From SHZL01 sp963708905 (GTDB taxonomy: Bacteria > Pseudomonadota > Gammaproteobacteria > Xanthomonadales > SZUA-36), in the NCBI GenBank assembly GCA_963708905.1, contig CAVPUV010000040.1, positions 62,001-126,000 on the forward strand: 64,000 nt of DNA, written 5' to 3'. The position numbers and the translations under genes are program-made. The notes below the pieces were generated by a model. The model was not told the DNA's origin. It did no database searches and saw only the letters and a program-made list of their open reading frames with translations. Positions 29,218-37,963 of this stretch are shown here, piece by piece (positions within the stretch are counted from its first letter, which is position 1; every line of letters starts with the position of its first letter).

Positions 29218-30978
29218 TCAGTTGGAAAGCTGGGATTGGTCGAGCAGGCGTAACAGGGAGACGTCGTGTCTTTGTCCGCCCAGGTTCAGCCAGTATGCGA
29301 GCGCTGCGGCAGCATGCTGAATGTGGGTTTCCGTAATCACTTGTTTTACTTCCAGCATCCGGCCCGGATGCATGCTGAAGGAACGCAGGCCGAGTGCCAG
29401 TAGCAAGCGGGTATAGCGGCGGTCACCGGCCATCTCGCCGCAGACGGTAACCGGTATGGCCAGCGCCTTTCCGGTGTCGAATATGTGCTGCAGCAGCCGC
29501 ACGATGCCGGGATGCAGGGGGTCGTACAAATGCGCTACCTGTTCGTCCACGCGGTCGGCGGCCAGCGCATATTGCAGCAAGTCGTTGGTGCCGACCGACA
29601 TGAAATCCAGGTGATGGCCGAGGTCTTCCATAGCCATGGCCGCAGCGGGAACCTCGATCATCCCGCCCAAAGACATGTGCGGATCGAACTTCAGGTTGCG
29701 CTCCACCAGTTCCTGTTCCGCCTCGCGCAACAGGGACTTGACCATCAGGACCTCGCTGACACTGGTGAGCATCGGAATCAGGCAACGCACCGGGCCAATG
29801 GCGCTGACGCGCAGGATCGCCCGCAATTGGGTCTTGAACAGATCGGTGTCACGCAGGCACAGGCGGATGGCACGCAGACCGAGAGCCGGGTTCATCGAAC
29901 GACGCAGCAGGTCGAAGTCGAGTGCATTGCTGGTCTTGTCTGCTCCCAGGTCCATCGTGCGGATGGTCAGCGGCATGCCTGCAAGGTCGGAAATGGCGCG
30001 TGAGTATTCAGCTACCTGTGTTTCCTCGTCCGGCGCTTCGCCACGCAGGTAAAGAAATTCGGTGCGATACAGACCGATGCCGTCCGCGTCCAGTTCGACC
30101 GCGAGTTTCAGTTCATCCTCGCGTTCTGCGTTCGCCTGTAAGGCGATGACATCACCATCCAAGCTGTGCGGCGGCAACAGCCGCGTGCTCTCCAGCGACC
30201 TGCGAAAACCCGAAGTGATGCGCTGAATTTCATGGTAATGATCGAGGAAGGCTTCATCGGGGTTGGCATAAACAACCCCCATCCTGCCGTCCAGGATCAG
30301 TGTTTCTCCTTCCTGCAACAGGCTGAGCGCCAGGCGCACGCCAAATACCGCCGGAATGCCGAGACTGCTGGCGAGAATGGCGGCATGGCTGAAGGGGCTG
30401 CCGTGCTCGGTAACGACACCAGCCACACCGCGCTCATGCAATAGCGCCAACTCACCCGCAGTCAGATCCGAGGTTATGACGAGGGTGTTGGCCAAACGGT
30501 CGGGTATGTCGCCGAAAATCCTGCCGCCCGTTCCTTCGCCCAGTTTTCTTTGCACCAGGCGAATGACCTGCGCCACATCCTCACCGCGGGAACGGATGTA
30601 CTCATCATCCATATGGCGGAATTCGGCCAGGATTTTTTCCAGCTGGGATTGCAAGGCCCATTCAGCGTTGAACCGGTCTTCGCGAATGCACTGTTCCGAC
30701 GCATCGCTGATGGCGGAATCGGTCAGCATCTGTATGTGGATCTGGAGAATTTCACTGGCGGCCGTTCCCGCATTCTGGCTGATGCGCGCGGCAAGTTGCT
30801 CCAGTTGTTGGCGTGCCAGGATCAGGGCGGCGCGAAAACGCTGCACCTCGTTTTCAATATCCTCAGGCCGGATTCGATATTCGCCGATTTCGAGTTCATT
30901 ATGCTCGACCAGGTGGGACTGGCCAATGGCAATGCCCCTGGCGACCGCATGCCCGGTCAATGCCAGAGTCATCTGCAT
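29218..30978 (-). CDS. ptsI: PTS enzyme I (phosphoenolpyruvate-protein phosphotransferase)
   Basis: Takes phosphate from PEP and passes it to HPr. 586 residues, starting MQMTLALTGHAVARGIAIGQ. The phosphohistidine is about residue 198 (TEHGSPFSHAAILASSLGIP). The PEP-binding TIM barrel is present (LYRTEFLYL, MLTSVSEVLMVKSLL, MSVGTNDLLQYALAADR, VTVCGEMAGD). There is no N-terminal GAF domain, so this is ordinary EI, not PtsP (EI-Ntr). It follows ptsH by 18 bases. No sugar permease lies nearby, so its phosphate probably feeds the regulatory EIIA proteins encoded upstream. Confidence 0.95.
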   Translation of the reverse strand: MQMTLALTGHAVARGIAIGQSHLVEHNELEIGEYRIRPEDIENEVQRFRAALILARQQLEQLAARISQNAGTAASEILQIHIQMLTDSAISDASEQCIREDRFNAEWALQSQLEKILAEFRHMDDEYIRSRGEDVAQVIRLVQRKLGEGTGGRIFGDIPDRLANTLVITSDLTAGELALLHERGVAGVVTEHGSPFSHAAILASSLGIPAVFGVRLALSLLQEGETLILDGRMGVVYANPDEAFLDHYHEIQRITSGFRRSLESTRLLPPHSLDGDVIALQANAEREDELKLAVELDADGIGLYRTEFLYLRGEAPDEETQVAEYSRAISDLAGMPLTIRTMDLGADKTSNALDFDLLRRSMNPALGLRAIRLCLRDTDLFKTQLRAILRVSAIGPVRCLIPMLTSVSEVLMVKSLLREAEQELVERNLKFDPHMSLGGMIEVPAAAMAMEDLGHHLDFMSVGTNDLLQYALAADRVDEQVAHLYDPLHPGIVRLLQHIFDTGKALAIPVTVCGEMAGDRRYTRLLLALGLRSFSMHPGRMLEVKQVITETHIQHAAAALAYWLNLGGQRHDVSLLRLLDQSQLSN

Positions 30979-30996
30979 GCTCCCCTGTTGCGTGTT

Positions 30997-31266
30997 TTAT
31001 TCATCCTCACCAAACCGGCAATCGATCAGCAGTTGCAGCGCATCCAATGCCTGCTTTTCATCCTCTCCATTCGTGCGCACCAGCAGAGTCGTGCCTTTTC
31101 CCGCCGCCAGGGTAAGAACACCCATGATGGATTTTCCATTGATTTCGCGCCCATCACGCTGCAACCAGACATCCGCGGCGAAGGAGGCCGCACAATTAAC
31201 CAGCTTCGATGCCGCCCGCGCGTGCAGGCCAAGCTTGTTGCTGATGGTGACTTCCCTTTCCATCAT
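30997..31266 (-). CDS. ptsH: Phosphocarrier protein HPr
   Basis: Small PTS carrier of 89 residues. It has the EI-phosphorylated histidine in NKLGLHARAASKLV (His15, or His14 from the second ATG) and a serine in GKSIMGVLTLAAGKG, at the position phosphorylated by HPr kinase. Both sites fit the presence of hprK three genes upstream. Tandem ATGs at 31266 and 31263 make the exact start ambiguous. The start overlaps the stop of the EIIA gene, so the two are coupled. Confidence 0.95.
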   Translation of the reverse strand: MMEREVTISNKLGLHARAASKLVNCAASFAADVWLQRDGREINGKSIMGVLTLAAGKGTTLLVRTNGEDEKQALDALQLLIDCRFGEDE

Positions 31267-31667
31267 TTTTTATATTCCATAATGTCGCGCATGGCTCCGT
31301 CGGTCGCCAGTTTGACCAATTGCCGTAACGGCTTGTTGCGATAACTCCAGACCCGGATAAGCATGGCCAGGTTGAGACCGCTGACCATGGCCACATGGGC
31401 TAGCGGAAGCAGCCTGGCGACGTAATTGCTGGGACTGGCCCCGCCGATGTCCGTCATGACCAGGACACCGCAGCCCTGGTCGGCGCTGTCAATGGCAATG
31501 CGAATTTCACCGTCACCGGTTTTCTCCATTGCAGACTGCCGGAATGAAACAAAGCGGATCGCTGCCAGGGACTGCCCCAGAATGAATTCGGCAACCTCGA
31601 TCATGGCACGGCCAATCTGTCCATGGGTCACGACCACCAGCCCTGTCTGCCCCGCTGCTGCTTTCAT
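31263..31667 (-). CDS. Mannose-family PTS EIIA component
   Basis: Stand-alone EIIA of the mannose/sorbose family, 134 residues, with the phosphohistidine at His15 (GLVVVTHGQIGRAMIEVAEF) and the conserved VLVMTDIGGASPSNYVARLL segment. Such orphan EIIA proteins in Proteobacteria lack EIIB/EIIC partners and are thought to be regulatory. No permease subunit is seen here. The gene overlaps rapZ upstream by four bases (ATGA) and ptsH downstream, so all three are one translational unit. Confidence 0.92.
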   Translation of the reverse strand: MKAAAGQTGLVVVTHGQIGRAMIEVAEFILGQSLAAIRFVSFRQSAMEKTGDGEIRIAIDSADQGCGVLVMTDIGGASPSNYVARLLPLAHVAMVSGLNLAMLIRVWSYRNKPLRQLVKLATDGAMRDIMEYKK

Positions 31668-32536
31668 TGCCCCATCTCGCGGTGATGCAGGACCACGGGG
31701 CTGAATTGCTGGCGCAGGCTGGTGGCCAGGCGGTCTGCGAGATAGACGGAGCGGTGCCTGCCCCCGGTGCAGCCGATGCCGATGGTGACATAGCTGCGTT
31801 GACTCTTGCGGATTTCGGGCAGCCAGCGTTGCAGTAATCCCAGGATGTCGGCAAATAAATTGCCGACCGATTCATCCTGCTCGAGCCATTGCCGCACGGC
31901 GGCATCGAGACCGCTGAGGTCGCGTAATTCGTCCACCCAGTAAGGATTGGGAAGGTGCCGGGTATCAAAGAGGAAATCCACGTCCTGTGGCACGCCGTGC
32001 TTGAACGCGAAAGATTCCAGTACCACGGTCATGGACTGATCTTCCGCGCCAATGCATTTCCACACCTGCCGGCGCAGCTGGTGAATATTGATGTCGCTGG
32101 TGTCGATCACCCATTCAGCGCGTGTTTGCAGCGCACTCAACATGGTTTTCTCGCGTGCTATGGCTTCCGGCAAGGCCACTTGGTCCTGCGTCAAAGGGTG
32201 ACGGCGGCGAGTCTCACTGAAGCGCTTGATAATGACCTTGCTGTCCGCTGTCAGGAACAACAGCTGGTTGGGCAGGCCACTGCTTTTGAGCTGATCCAGC
32301 CATGCCGGAATGTGTGCCAGTTCGGGCCCGCGCGCGCGGGCATCGATTCCCAGGGCAACGCGGGAATACAGCGATGGGTTGCTTCTCAATTGTTGCGCGA
32401 ATTCCGGCAACAGGGCCGCCGGCAGGTTGTCAACGCAGTAATAGCCGAGGTCTTCGAGTGCGTGCAAGGCCGTGGTCTTGCCGCCTCCGGACAGACCGCT
32501 GACCAGCACCATGCGCTGTTTTTCAATGGCGCTCAC
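31664..32536 (-). CDS. rapZ: RNase adapter RapZ (YvcJ family)
   Basis: P-loop protein that in E. coli binds the sRNA GlmZ and directs RNase E, thereby controlling GlmS and amino-sugar supply. 290 residues. Walker A is GLSGGGKT at 14-21, followed by HALEDLGYYCVDNLPAALLP, a family signature. The C-terminal domain has IGIGCTGGRHRSVYLADRLA. It lies five bases after hprK and overlaps the EIIA gene. Whether a GlmZ-like RNA exists in this organism cannot be judged from the window. Confidence 0.95.
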   Translation of the reverse strand: MSAIEKQRMVLVSGLSGGGKTTALHALEDLGYYCVDNLPAALLPEFAQQLRSNPSLYSRVALGIDARARGPELAHIPAWLDQLKSSGLPNQLLFLTADSKVIIKRFSETRRRHPLTQDQVALPEAIAREKTMLSALQTRAEWVIDTSDINIHQLRRQVWKCIGAEDQSMTVVLESFAFKHGVPQDVDFLFDTRHLPNPYWVDELRDLSGLDAAVRQWLEQDESVGNLFADILGLLQRWLPEIRKSQRSYVTIGIGCTGGRHRSVYLADRLATSLRQQFSPVVLHHREMGQ

Positions 32537-32541
32537 TTTGA

Positions 32542-33495
32542 TCAGTCTTCATCGCGTTGTTGCAGCAAACGGGCATGGCGTTCAATAAATGCAGCGGCAG
32601 CGTCGAAACCTTTCATTTTCAGCATGAAGTCCCTTACCGCAGCTTCCGCCATGACGGCCAGGTTCCTGCCGGCGCGAACTTTCAGGGTAATACAGGGGAT
32701 ATCCAGCTCGAGTACTCTTTGTGACCCCGAATCGGCCTTGAGACGATCCCTGGGGGCCGGCTGTTTCGTGTCCTGCGGCAGCTCAAGACGTATGATCAAA
32801 CGCAGAAACTTGTTCAACTTGATGGCGGCGTCACCAAACATTCGGCGAACATTCAAGATGCCCAGGCCGCGGACTTCAATAAAGTTCTGCAATGCTTCGG
32901 GGCAAGAGCCCTCGATAATATCCGGCGATATCCGGGAAAATTCCGTTACGTCGTCGGCGATCAGCCGATGCCCGCGGGTAATGAGCTCAAGCGCCAATTC
33001 GCTTTTGCCACAACCGGGTTCTCCGGTTACGAGCACACCGAGCGTGAAAACCTCCATGAACACGCCGTGCAAAGTTGTGCGGTCCGCCAGGCTGCGAGAC
33101 ATGTGGTACTGCAGGTAATTCACCAGTTCATAGGCTGGCAGGCTGGAGCGCATCAACGCCGTGGCTGTGCCGGCAGCCCCGGCCACGATGCTCTCCGGCA
33201 TCTGCAATCCATCGCCCACCAATACGATCAAGGGCTTGCCTTGCAGCAGTTTCTCCACCGTTTGCCGGCATTCGGTTTCTGACTGCTGGTTGAGAAACGA
33301 GATTTCCTCGGTCCCCAACACCTGCACTTTATTGGGATGAATCAGGTTGAGAAAACCCGCCAGGGCCGGGCGCGAACTGAGTTCGCTGGCCGCTATGTGG
33401 GGTCCGGATGGGCTGACGGGCGTCCCTACCCATAGCAGGCCAAGCCTTTGTTCCAGGTCTGTTATCAACTCATGGGCGGTCAGCGAACGGGTCAC
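32542..33495 (-). CDS. hprK: HPr kinase/phosphorylase
   Basis: Phosphorylates and dephosphorylates the regulatory serine of HPr. 317 residues. Walker A is GEPGCGKS at 158-165. The segment RLIADDVTEF and the family signature EVRGLGILNVRRMFG follow. Enteric bacteria lack this gene; its place between ptsN and rapZ is typical of Xanthomonadales-like and betaproteobacterial genomes. Together with a serine-bearing HPr it suggests that PTS output is modulated by HPr-Ser phosphorylation. Confidence 0.95.
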   Translation of the reverse strand: MTRSLTAHELITDLEQRLGLLWVGTPVSPSGPHIAASELSSRPALAGFLNLIHPNKVQVLGTEEISFLNQQSETECRQTVEKLLQGKPLIVLVGDGLQMPESIVAGAAGTATALMRSSLPAYELVNYLQYHMSRSLADRTTLHGVFMEVFTLGVLVTGEPGCGKSELALELITRGHRLIADDVTEFSRISPDIIEGSCPEALQNFIEVRGLGILNVRRMFGDAAIKLNKFLRLIIRLELPQDTKQPAPRDRLKADSGSQRVLELDIPCITLKVRAGRNLAVMAEAAVRDFMLKMKGFDAAAAFIERHARLLQQRDED

Positions 33496-33528
33496 GCGGG
33501 AAAGTATTACAGGATCATCGATTGAAAG

Positions 33529-34011
33529 CTATGCTGTGGCGGGCCAGGTATGTCCATTCTGGCCGGTGCCGGACAGCAGTTGCAGGAGTGTGCTGGCATT
33601 ATCGGCTGCGCGCAGCGCCTTGAGTAAATCAGGATTGCTGAAAAGCCCGGCGACATGCGCCAATAGTTTCAGATGGTCTTCACTGCAATTTTCCGGTACG
33701 GTCATGGAAAAAAGCAGGTCCACCGGCTCACCGTCAGCCGCATCGAACGGCAGCGGCTTTTTCAAGCGAATGAATGAGGCCTGGATCGAGTGGTTGCCCT
33801 TGATGCGTCCGTGCGGAATTGCGACGCCTTTGCCCAGACCGGTGCTGCCCAAGCGTTCGCGCGCACACAGGCTCTCGAAAATCGTGCGCGCGCTGAGTTC
33901 CTTGTCGTTGCGCGCCAACTCTTCGCTGATGATTTCCAGCAACTTTTTCTTGCTGTTGCATTGCACATCGAAACGAATATTTTCCAGACTGAGCAAGTCA
34001 CTGATTAACAT
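33529..34011 (-). CDS. ptsN: Nitrogen-regulatory PTS protein EIIA-Ntr
   Basis: Regulatory EIIA of the fructose type, 160 residues, with the phosphohistidine at His67 (STGLGKGVAIPHGRIKG). In related bacteria it links PTS phosphorylation to K+ uptake, sigma-54 regulons and stress. It lies between hpf and hprK on the same strand. The nitrogen-PTS EI (PtsP) and NPr are not in the window. The ordinary HPr and EI downstream may serve it. Confidence 0.94.
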   Translation of the reverse strand: MLISDLLSLENIRFDVQCNSKKKLLEIISEELARNDKELSARTIFESLCARERLGSTGLGKGVAIPHGRIKGNHSIQASFIRLKKPLPFDAADGEPVDLLFSMTVPENCSEDHLKLLAHVAGLFSNPDLLKALRAADNASTLLQLLSGTGQNGHTWPATA

Positions 34012-34063
34012 GGGTATATATATGTAATGACGGGCCGAAGAAGTATTCCGGACGAATGGAATC

Positions 34064-34387
34064 TCAATCCAGAGTGGTCGAACGATCGTCGCGGGATACC
34101 TGGTGGTTGCGCAACCGGTCCTTGTAACGTCTCACCTGCTTGTCCAGTTTGTCCGAGAGACTATCGATGGCGGCATACATGTCTGTGTCGGACGCGTTGG
34201 CAAACAATGACTTGCCCGCTGCCAGCAGCGTGGCTTCGGCCTCATTCTTGTGCTTTTCCACATTCAGTATGACATTGATTGAAATAAGGTGGTCGAAATG
34301 TCTGGACAGGCGTTGCAATTTTTCCGTGACATAGTCCCGCAAGGCGGTCGTAACTTCGACGTGATGACCGGTAATAATAATCTGCAT
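34064..34387 (-). CDS. hpf: Ribosome hibernation-promoting factor (short HPF)
   Basis: 107 residues from the ATG at 34387, which has GGAGA eight bases ahead and begins MQIIITGHHVEVTTALRDYV, the standard HPF start. The open frame continues to 34432 without support. The fold is the beta-alpha RaiA type with a basic helix (KLDKQVRRYKDRLRNH). The short form lacks the C-terminal dimerisation domain of long HPF. It binds the 30S subunit and promotes inactive ribosome dimers in stationary phase. The 205-bp gap before rpoN probably holds its promoter. Confidence 0.94.
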   Translation of the reverse strand: MQIIITGHHVEVTTALRDYVTEKLQRLSRHFDHLISINVILNVEKHKNEAEATLLAAGKSLFANASDTDMYAAIDSLSDKLDKQVRRYKDRLRNHQVSRDDRSTTLD

Positions 34388-34573
34388 GTTGATCTCCTTC
34401 AGAAATAACCGACACGAATGTAGCTCTTGCACCCACTCGAAAGCAGCCTGATTTTACATGGAGGAAATTGTTCGCTCGCTCTTGTACTGGGGCCGGAGCA
34501 ATGGCTCTTTTCCATGGCGGGGGGTTGATCATCGACGGCATGATTCTATACCCGAATAACTTTGTTTCCTAGT

Positions 34574-34597
34574 GCGCGGGTGAACGCGCGGGTCAAC
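34574..34597. repeat. Tandem 12-bp direct repeat at the rpoN 3' end
   Basis: GCGCGGGTGAAC (34574-34585) is followed directly by GCGCGGGTCAAC (34586-34597), one mismatch. It spans the rpoN stop codon. It is probably a small tandem duplication with no assigned role. The rest of the gap (34388-34573) has AT-rich patches, including TATAGAAT on the minus strand, but no clear promoter pair. Confidence 0.5.
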
Positions 34598-36065
34598 GCT
34601 GCATGCCGGAATGACGCAATGCGTGCTGGCGACGGTATTCCCGCCGGCGCTCGGCGCTGGAACCAATTCCCAGGGATTCCCGATACTTGGCGACGGTTCT
34701 GCGGGCGGCATGAATCCCTGCCTGCCGCAGCAGCAGGCAAAGATCCTGATCGCTCAGAGGCGATGATTCAGGCTCCTTATCGAGCAGAACCTGTAACCTG
34801 GCCTTGACCGCGGTCGCGCTGATCGCGCCACCCCGTTCAGTCGCCACATGGCTGGAAAAAAAGTACTTCAGCTCGTAAATTCCGCGCGGAGTCAGCATAT
34901 ACTTTTTCGTGGTGGCCCGGGACACCGTCGACTCGTGTACGCCGATCTGCTCTGCAATCTGGCGCAAAACCAGTGGCTGCATCGCGATTTCTCCACTGGT
35001 GAGGAAATCCTGCTGTTGTTCCACGATGCTTTGCGCAACGTTCAGCAGCGTGCGGTTGCGCATTTCCAGGCTGGACATCAGCCAGCGCGCTTCCTGCAAC
35101 CTGCCCTTGAGGTAACTGGCATCCTGGCCGCCGGATTTGCGCAACAGGTCGATATAGTAGTTATTCAGACGCAGCCCGGGGTCATTTTCCGGGTTCAGGC
35201 TTACCCGCCATTGCTCGCCGACCCGGGTGACGTACACGTCCGGCACGATGTATTCATCCCGGCGATTGTCATAACGCGCACCGGGTCGCGGTTCGAGTGA
35301 CTGGATGAGTTGCAGGGCTTCGATCAGCGCGTCCGGCTTGGCGCCGGTATGGCGGCGCAATTCATCGAGATCATGGCGCGCTACGAGGTCCAGGTAATCG
35401 CGGGCCACTCGCAGGGCCAGTTCCCGCCCGGCGGTATCCGCCGGCAGCACCGAGAGCTGGACCCGGATGCATTCCCCGGGGTCGCGGCTGGCGACACCGA
35501 CCGGTTCCATGCGCTGTATGCGATGGAGCACCGCCAGCACTTCGGCTTCTTCCACCAGTAACTCCGGCGCCAGACTGGCACGGATGTCCTCAAGACTGTC
35601 GCGCAGAAAGCCCTCCTCGTCCAGTCCATAAACGATGGCGGCAGCGACGGCTGCATCGGCCGGCGTGAAATAGCTCAGGTTGATCTGCCAGAGCAGATGT
35701 TCGCGCAGGGATTGGTCGCTGTTGTCAGCTATCTGGGGTTCGCTGTCAAAGGCTTCACCGCCGCGTTCTGTCCACCGATCGTCGAGAGACAGCGCGGTAT
35801 CCCAGTCTTCGCTTTCCCCCGGTTCCCTGTCGCTACCGTCGCGGTCCTGGATTTCTGCGCCGCGGTCATCGAACGTGTCTGCCGTGTCCGGGGTGCTGGC
35901 CGTATCCGCTTCGATACGCTCCAGTAGTGGATTGGAATCCAGTGCGTCCTGAATGTACTCGCGCAGCTCTATGCGGTTGAGTTGCAGCAAACGTATGGCC
36001 TGCTGCAATTGGGGTGCCAGTGCAAGCTTCTGTGTCAGCCTCAGCTGAAGCGTCTGGTCGGCCAT
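34593..36065 (-). CDS. rpoN: RNA polymerase sigma-54 factor
   Basis: Alternative sigma factor needing AAA+ activators. 490 residues. Region I is glutamine/leucine-rich (LTQKLALAPQLQQAIRLLQL), region II acidic, then the core-binding and helix-turn-helix regions. The RpoN box near the C terminus reads ARRTVAKYRESLGI. Length is normal. It lies 37 bases downstream of lptB in the conserved lptCAB-rpoN-hpf-ptsN order. PilS at the left end of the window belongs to a classical sigma-54-dependent system. Confidence 0.97.
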   Translation of the reverse strand: MADQTLQLRLTQKLALAPQLQQAIRLLQLNRIELREYIQDALDSNPLLERIEADTASTPDTADTFDDRGAEIQDRDGSDREPGESEDWDTALSLDDRWTERGGEAFDSEPQIADNSDQSLREHLLWQINLSYFTPADAAVAAAIVYGLDEEGFLRDSLEDIRASLAPELLVEEAEVLAVLHRIQRMEPVGVASRDPGECIRVQLSVLPADTAGRELALRVARDYLDLVARHDLDELRRHTGAKPDALIEALQLIQSLEPRPGARYDNRRDEYIVPDVYVTRVGEQWRVSLNPENDPGLRLNNYYIDLLRKSGGQDASYLKGRLQEARWLMSSLEMRNRTLLNVAQSIVEQQQDFLTSGEIAMQPLVLRQIAEQIGVHESTVSRATTKKYMLTPRGIYELKYFFSSHVATERGGAISATAVKARLQVLLDKEPESSPLSDQDLCLLLRQAGIHAARRTVAKYRESLGIGSSAERRREYRRQHALRHSGMQR

Positions 36066-36101
36066 GGATGTCTATAAAATTCTCTAGAATTCAATGATCG
36101 A

Positions 36102-36821
36102 TTACAGGCTGAATTCCTTGCCCAGGTACACGTCTCTCACTTCGTCGTTGGCAATGATGGCAGCTGGTTTTCCTGAAGCCAATACCTGGCCATCGTTGAG
36201 TATGTAAGCGTAGTCGCAAATACCCAGTGTTTCGCGCACGTTATGATCGGTGATAAGCACGCCGATGCCGAGATCGGTCAAATGCTGCACGATACGCTGG
36301 ATTTCACCGACGGAAATGGGGTCAATTCCGGCAAACGGCTCATCCAGCAGGATGAAACGCGGGTGCGCCGCCAATGCGCGGGCAATTTCCACGCGCCGGC
36401 GTTCGCCACCGGACAGGCTCACGCCCAATTGGTCCGCCAGGTGGGCAATGCCCAGATCCTCCATCAGCAGGCAGAGGGTGTCTTCCCGTTCTTCCCGGGC
36501 GAGATTCTTGCGGATTTCCAGAATCGCCAGAATGTTGTCTTTGACCGATAGCTTGCGGAATATGGAGGCATCCTGCGGCAGGTAGCCGACGCCCAGCCGG
36601 GAACGGACGTTAACGGGTTCGTGGGTCACATCGACGTCATCGACCAGGATGGCGCCGTCGTCCGCTGGAATCAAACCGACGATCATGTAGAAACAGGTTG
36701 TTTTGCCGGCGCCGTTGGGGCCAAGCAGCCCCACTACCTGGCCAGGGTTGACGCACATCGATACATCATGCACGACCTCGCGTTTGCCATAACGCTTGCG
36801 CAGGTGTTCAGCCTTGAGCAT
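36102..36821 (-). CDS. lptB: LPS export ABC transporter ATP-binding protein LptB
   Basis: ATPase that drives LPS extraction from the inner membrane with LptFG, passing it to LptC-LptA-LptDE. 239 residues: Walker A GPNGAGKTT, Q-loop VGYLPQDASIFRKLSV, signature LSGGERRRVEIARAL, Walker B FILLDEPFAGIDPISV. Length and sequence are typical. The 5' end overlaps the lptA 3' end by 14 bases. Confidence 0.97.
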   Translation of the reverse strand: MLKAEHLRKRYGKREVVHDVSMCVNPGQVVGLLGPNGAGKTTCFYMIVGLIPADDGAILVDDVDVTHEPVNVRSRLGVGYLPQDASIFRKLSVKDNILAILEIRKNLAREEREDTLCLLMEDLGIAHLADQLGVSLSGGERRRVEIARALAAHPRFILLDEPFAGIDPISVGEIQRIVQHLTDLGIGVLITDHNVRETLGICDYAYILNDGQVLASGKPAAIIANDEVRDVYLGKEFSL

Positions 36822-37413
36822 GGCTGGCTCCCTCCCGGTCTGGCGGAATTTCTCCGTCCGTGGATGGCGTGGCGGTGCCGCCGTCTGCTGGTTTGTCTTC
36901 AGGAGTGAGCTTGATTTCGGGCACCACTTCGGGAGCCAGCTCTATACGGATGCGGCCGTTGCCATCTCCTCCACTACCCTGGAAATGCTGCAGGTTCAGG
37001 TCATAAATCAATACTTCACCATTGATGTGATACTGCGGATGATTGACATCCGCGGCGCCGGTCAAGGTCACGATACCGGGCCCAACCTGATAACTGATGG
37101 TCTGGGCTGTCGCTGTCACCACTCCCTCTTTTTCTATTTCCTGCTGCAACAGGGCGGGTGTACCCGTCAGCAGGACCGTGCGCACGCGCCCGTCAACTTT
37201 TTCGACTTCAGCCTTGTCCGCCCGCACCAGTATGCTGCCCTGGTGAATTTCCACGTTGCCGCGCAGGACGGCGATACCATCACCCAGGGTGCCTTCGGTG
37301 GTGTCCGCATTGATCAGCAGTTGCTGCTGGCGGTCGCTTTTAAGGGCGAGCACAGCCGGGCTGGCGAACAGCAGGAACGCCAGCAATAAAAATTTGATAT
37401 CAAGGTGTCGCAT
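36808..37413 (-). CDS. lptA: LPS transport periplasmic protein LptA
   Basis: Forms the periplasmic LPS bridge. 201 residues from the ATG at 37413: cleavable signal peptide MRHLDIKFLLLAFLLFASPA, then the OstA-type beta-jellyroll (LLINADTTEGTLGDGIAVLR, GIVTLTGAADVNHPQYHING). The frame is open to 37443, but the signal peptide favours 37413. The C-terminal tail (after about residue 165) is Asp/Glu/Pro-rich and not part of the jellyroll. It overlaps lptC by 14 bases and lptB by 14. Confidence 0.92.
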   Translation of the reverse strand: MRHLDIKFLLLAFLLFASPAVLALKSDRQQQLLINADTTEGTLGDGIAVLRGNVEIHQGSILVRADKAEVEKVDGRVRTVLLTGTPALLQQEIEKEGVVTATAQTISYQVGPGIVTLTGAADVNHPQYHINGEVLIYDLNLQHFQGSGGDGNGRIRIELAPEVVPEIKLTPEDKPADGGTATPSTDGEIPPDREGASHAQG

Positions 37414-37963
37414 ATCGCGCCTGTACCTGGTGCAGCAGTTCATAGCTGTCCGTTTTCATATCCAGCGTCATTCCAACAGCCTCCAAATGGTCGCCGTTCT
37501 GGGCAATCGTCACAGCCGCATCCGTAGTGGCGGTTCTGGGCGTTACTTTCAACAGGACGTCCCGCGTAATGATTTCCAGTGTGTCATGGGACAACAGGTT
37601 TTCCCGCTGCAGATCCACATTGCCGATCAGCGAAACGTGTTCGCGGTCAGCGGTGATAATTGCAGAATCGGCGGTAATGTACCACTCGTCGCCTTCCTGC
37701 TGAATCCTGATGCGTGGATTCTCCAGGGTGCCAATCTGGCTGCTGGCGTTGTTACGCAAGCTGGGTGCGTCAATCTGGAAATTCACCTGGCCTTTTTCAT
37801 TCAGCAATTGAGCATTGAAATCCCTTAACGCGTAATTCAGGCGTGTATCGAGGTCTTCGAACGGCTTTATCGGCGGTTCGTTGCGATCACGGGCGCCCAG
37901 CCAGGACAGTATGGCCAGCACTCCCAGCAGTGCAATGTTGCGCCATGTCCTGCGCCGGATCAC
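37400..37963 (-). CDS. lptC: LPS export protein LptC
   Basis: Bitopic inner-membrane protein receiving LPS from LptBFG. 187 residues with an N-terminal TM anchor (NIALLGVLAILSWLGA) and a periplasmic jellyroll (FQIDAPSLRNNASSQIGTLE; VSLIGNVDLQRENLLSHDTL). Length matches E. coli (191). It overlaps the kdsC stop by four bases, consistent with coupling. Confidence 0.93.
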   Translation of the reverse strand: MIRRRTWRNIALLGVLAILSWLGARDRNEPPIKPFEDLDTRLNYALRDFNAQLLNEKGQVNFQIDAPSLRNNASSQIGTLENPRIRIQQEGDEWYITADSAIITADREHVSLIGNVDLQRENLLSHDTLEIITRDVLLKVTPRTATTDAAVTIAQNGDHLEAVGMTLDMKTDSYELLHQVQARYATP

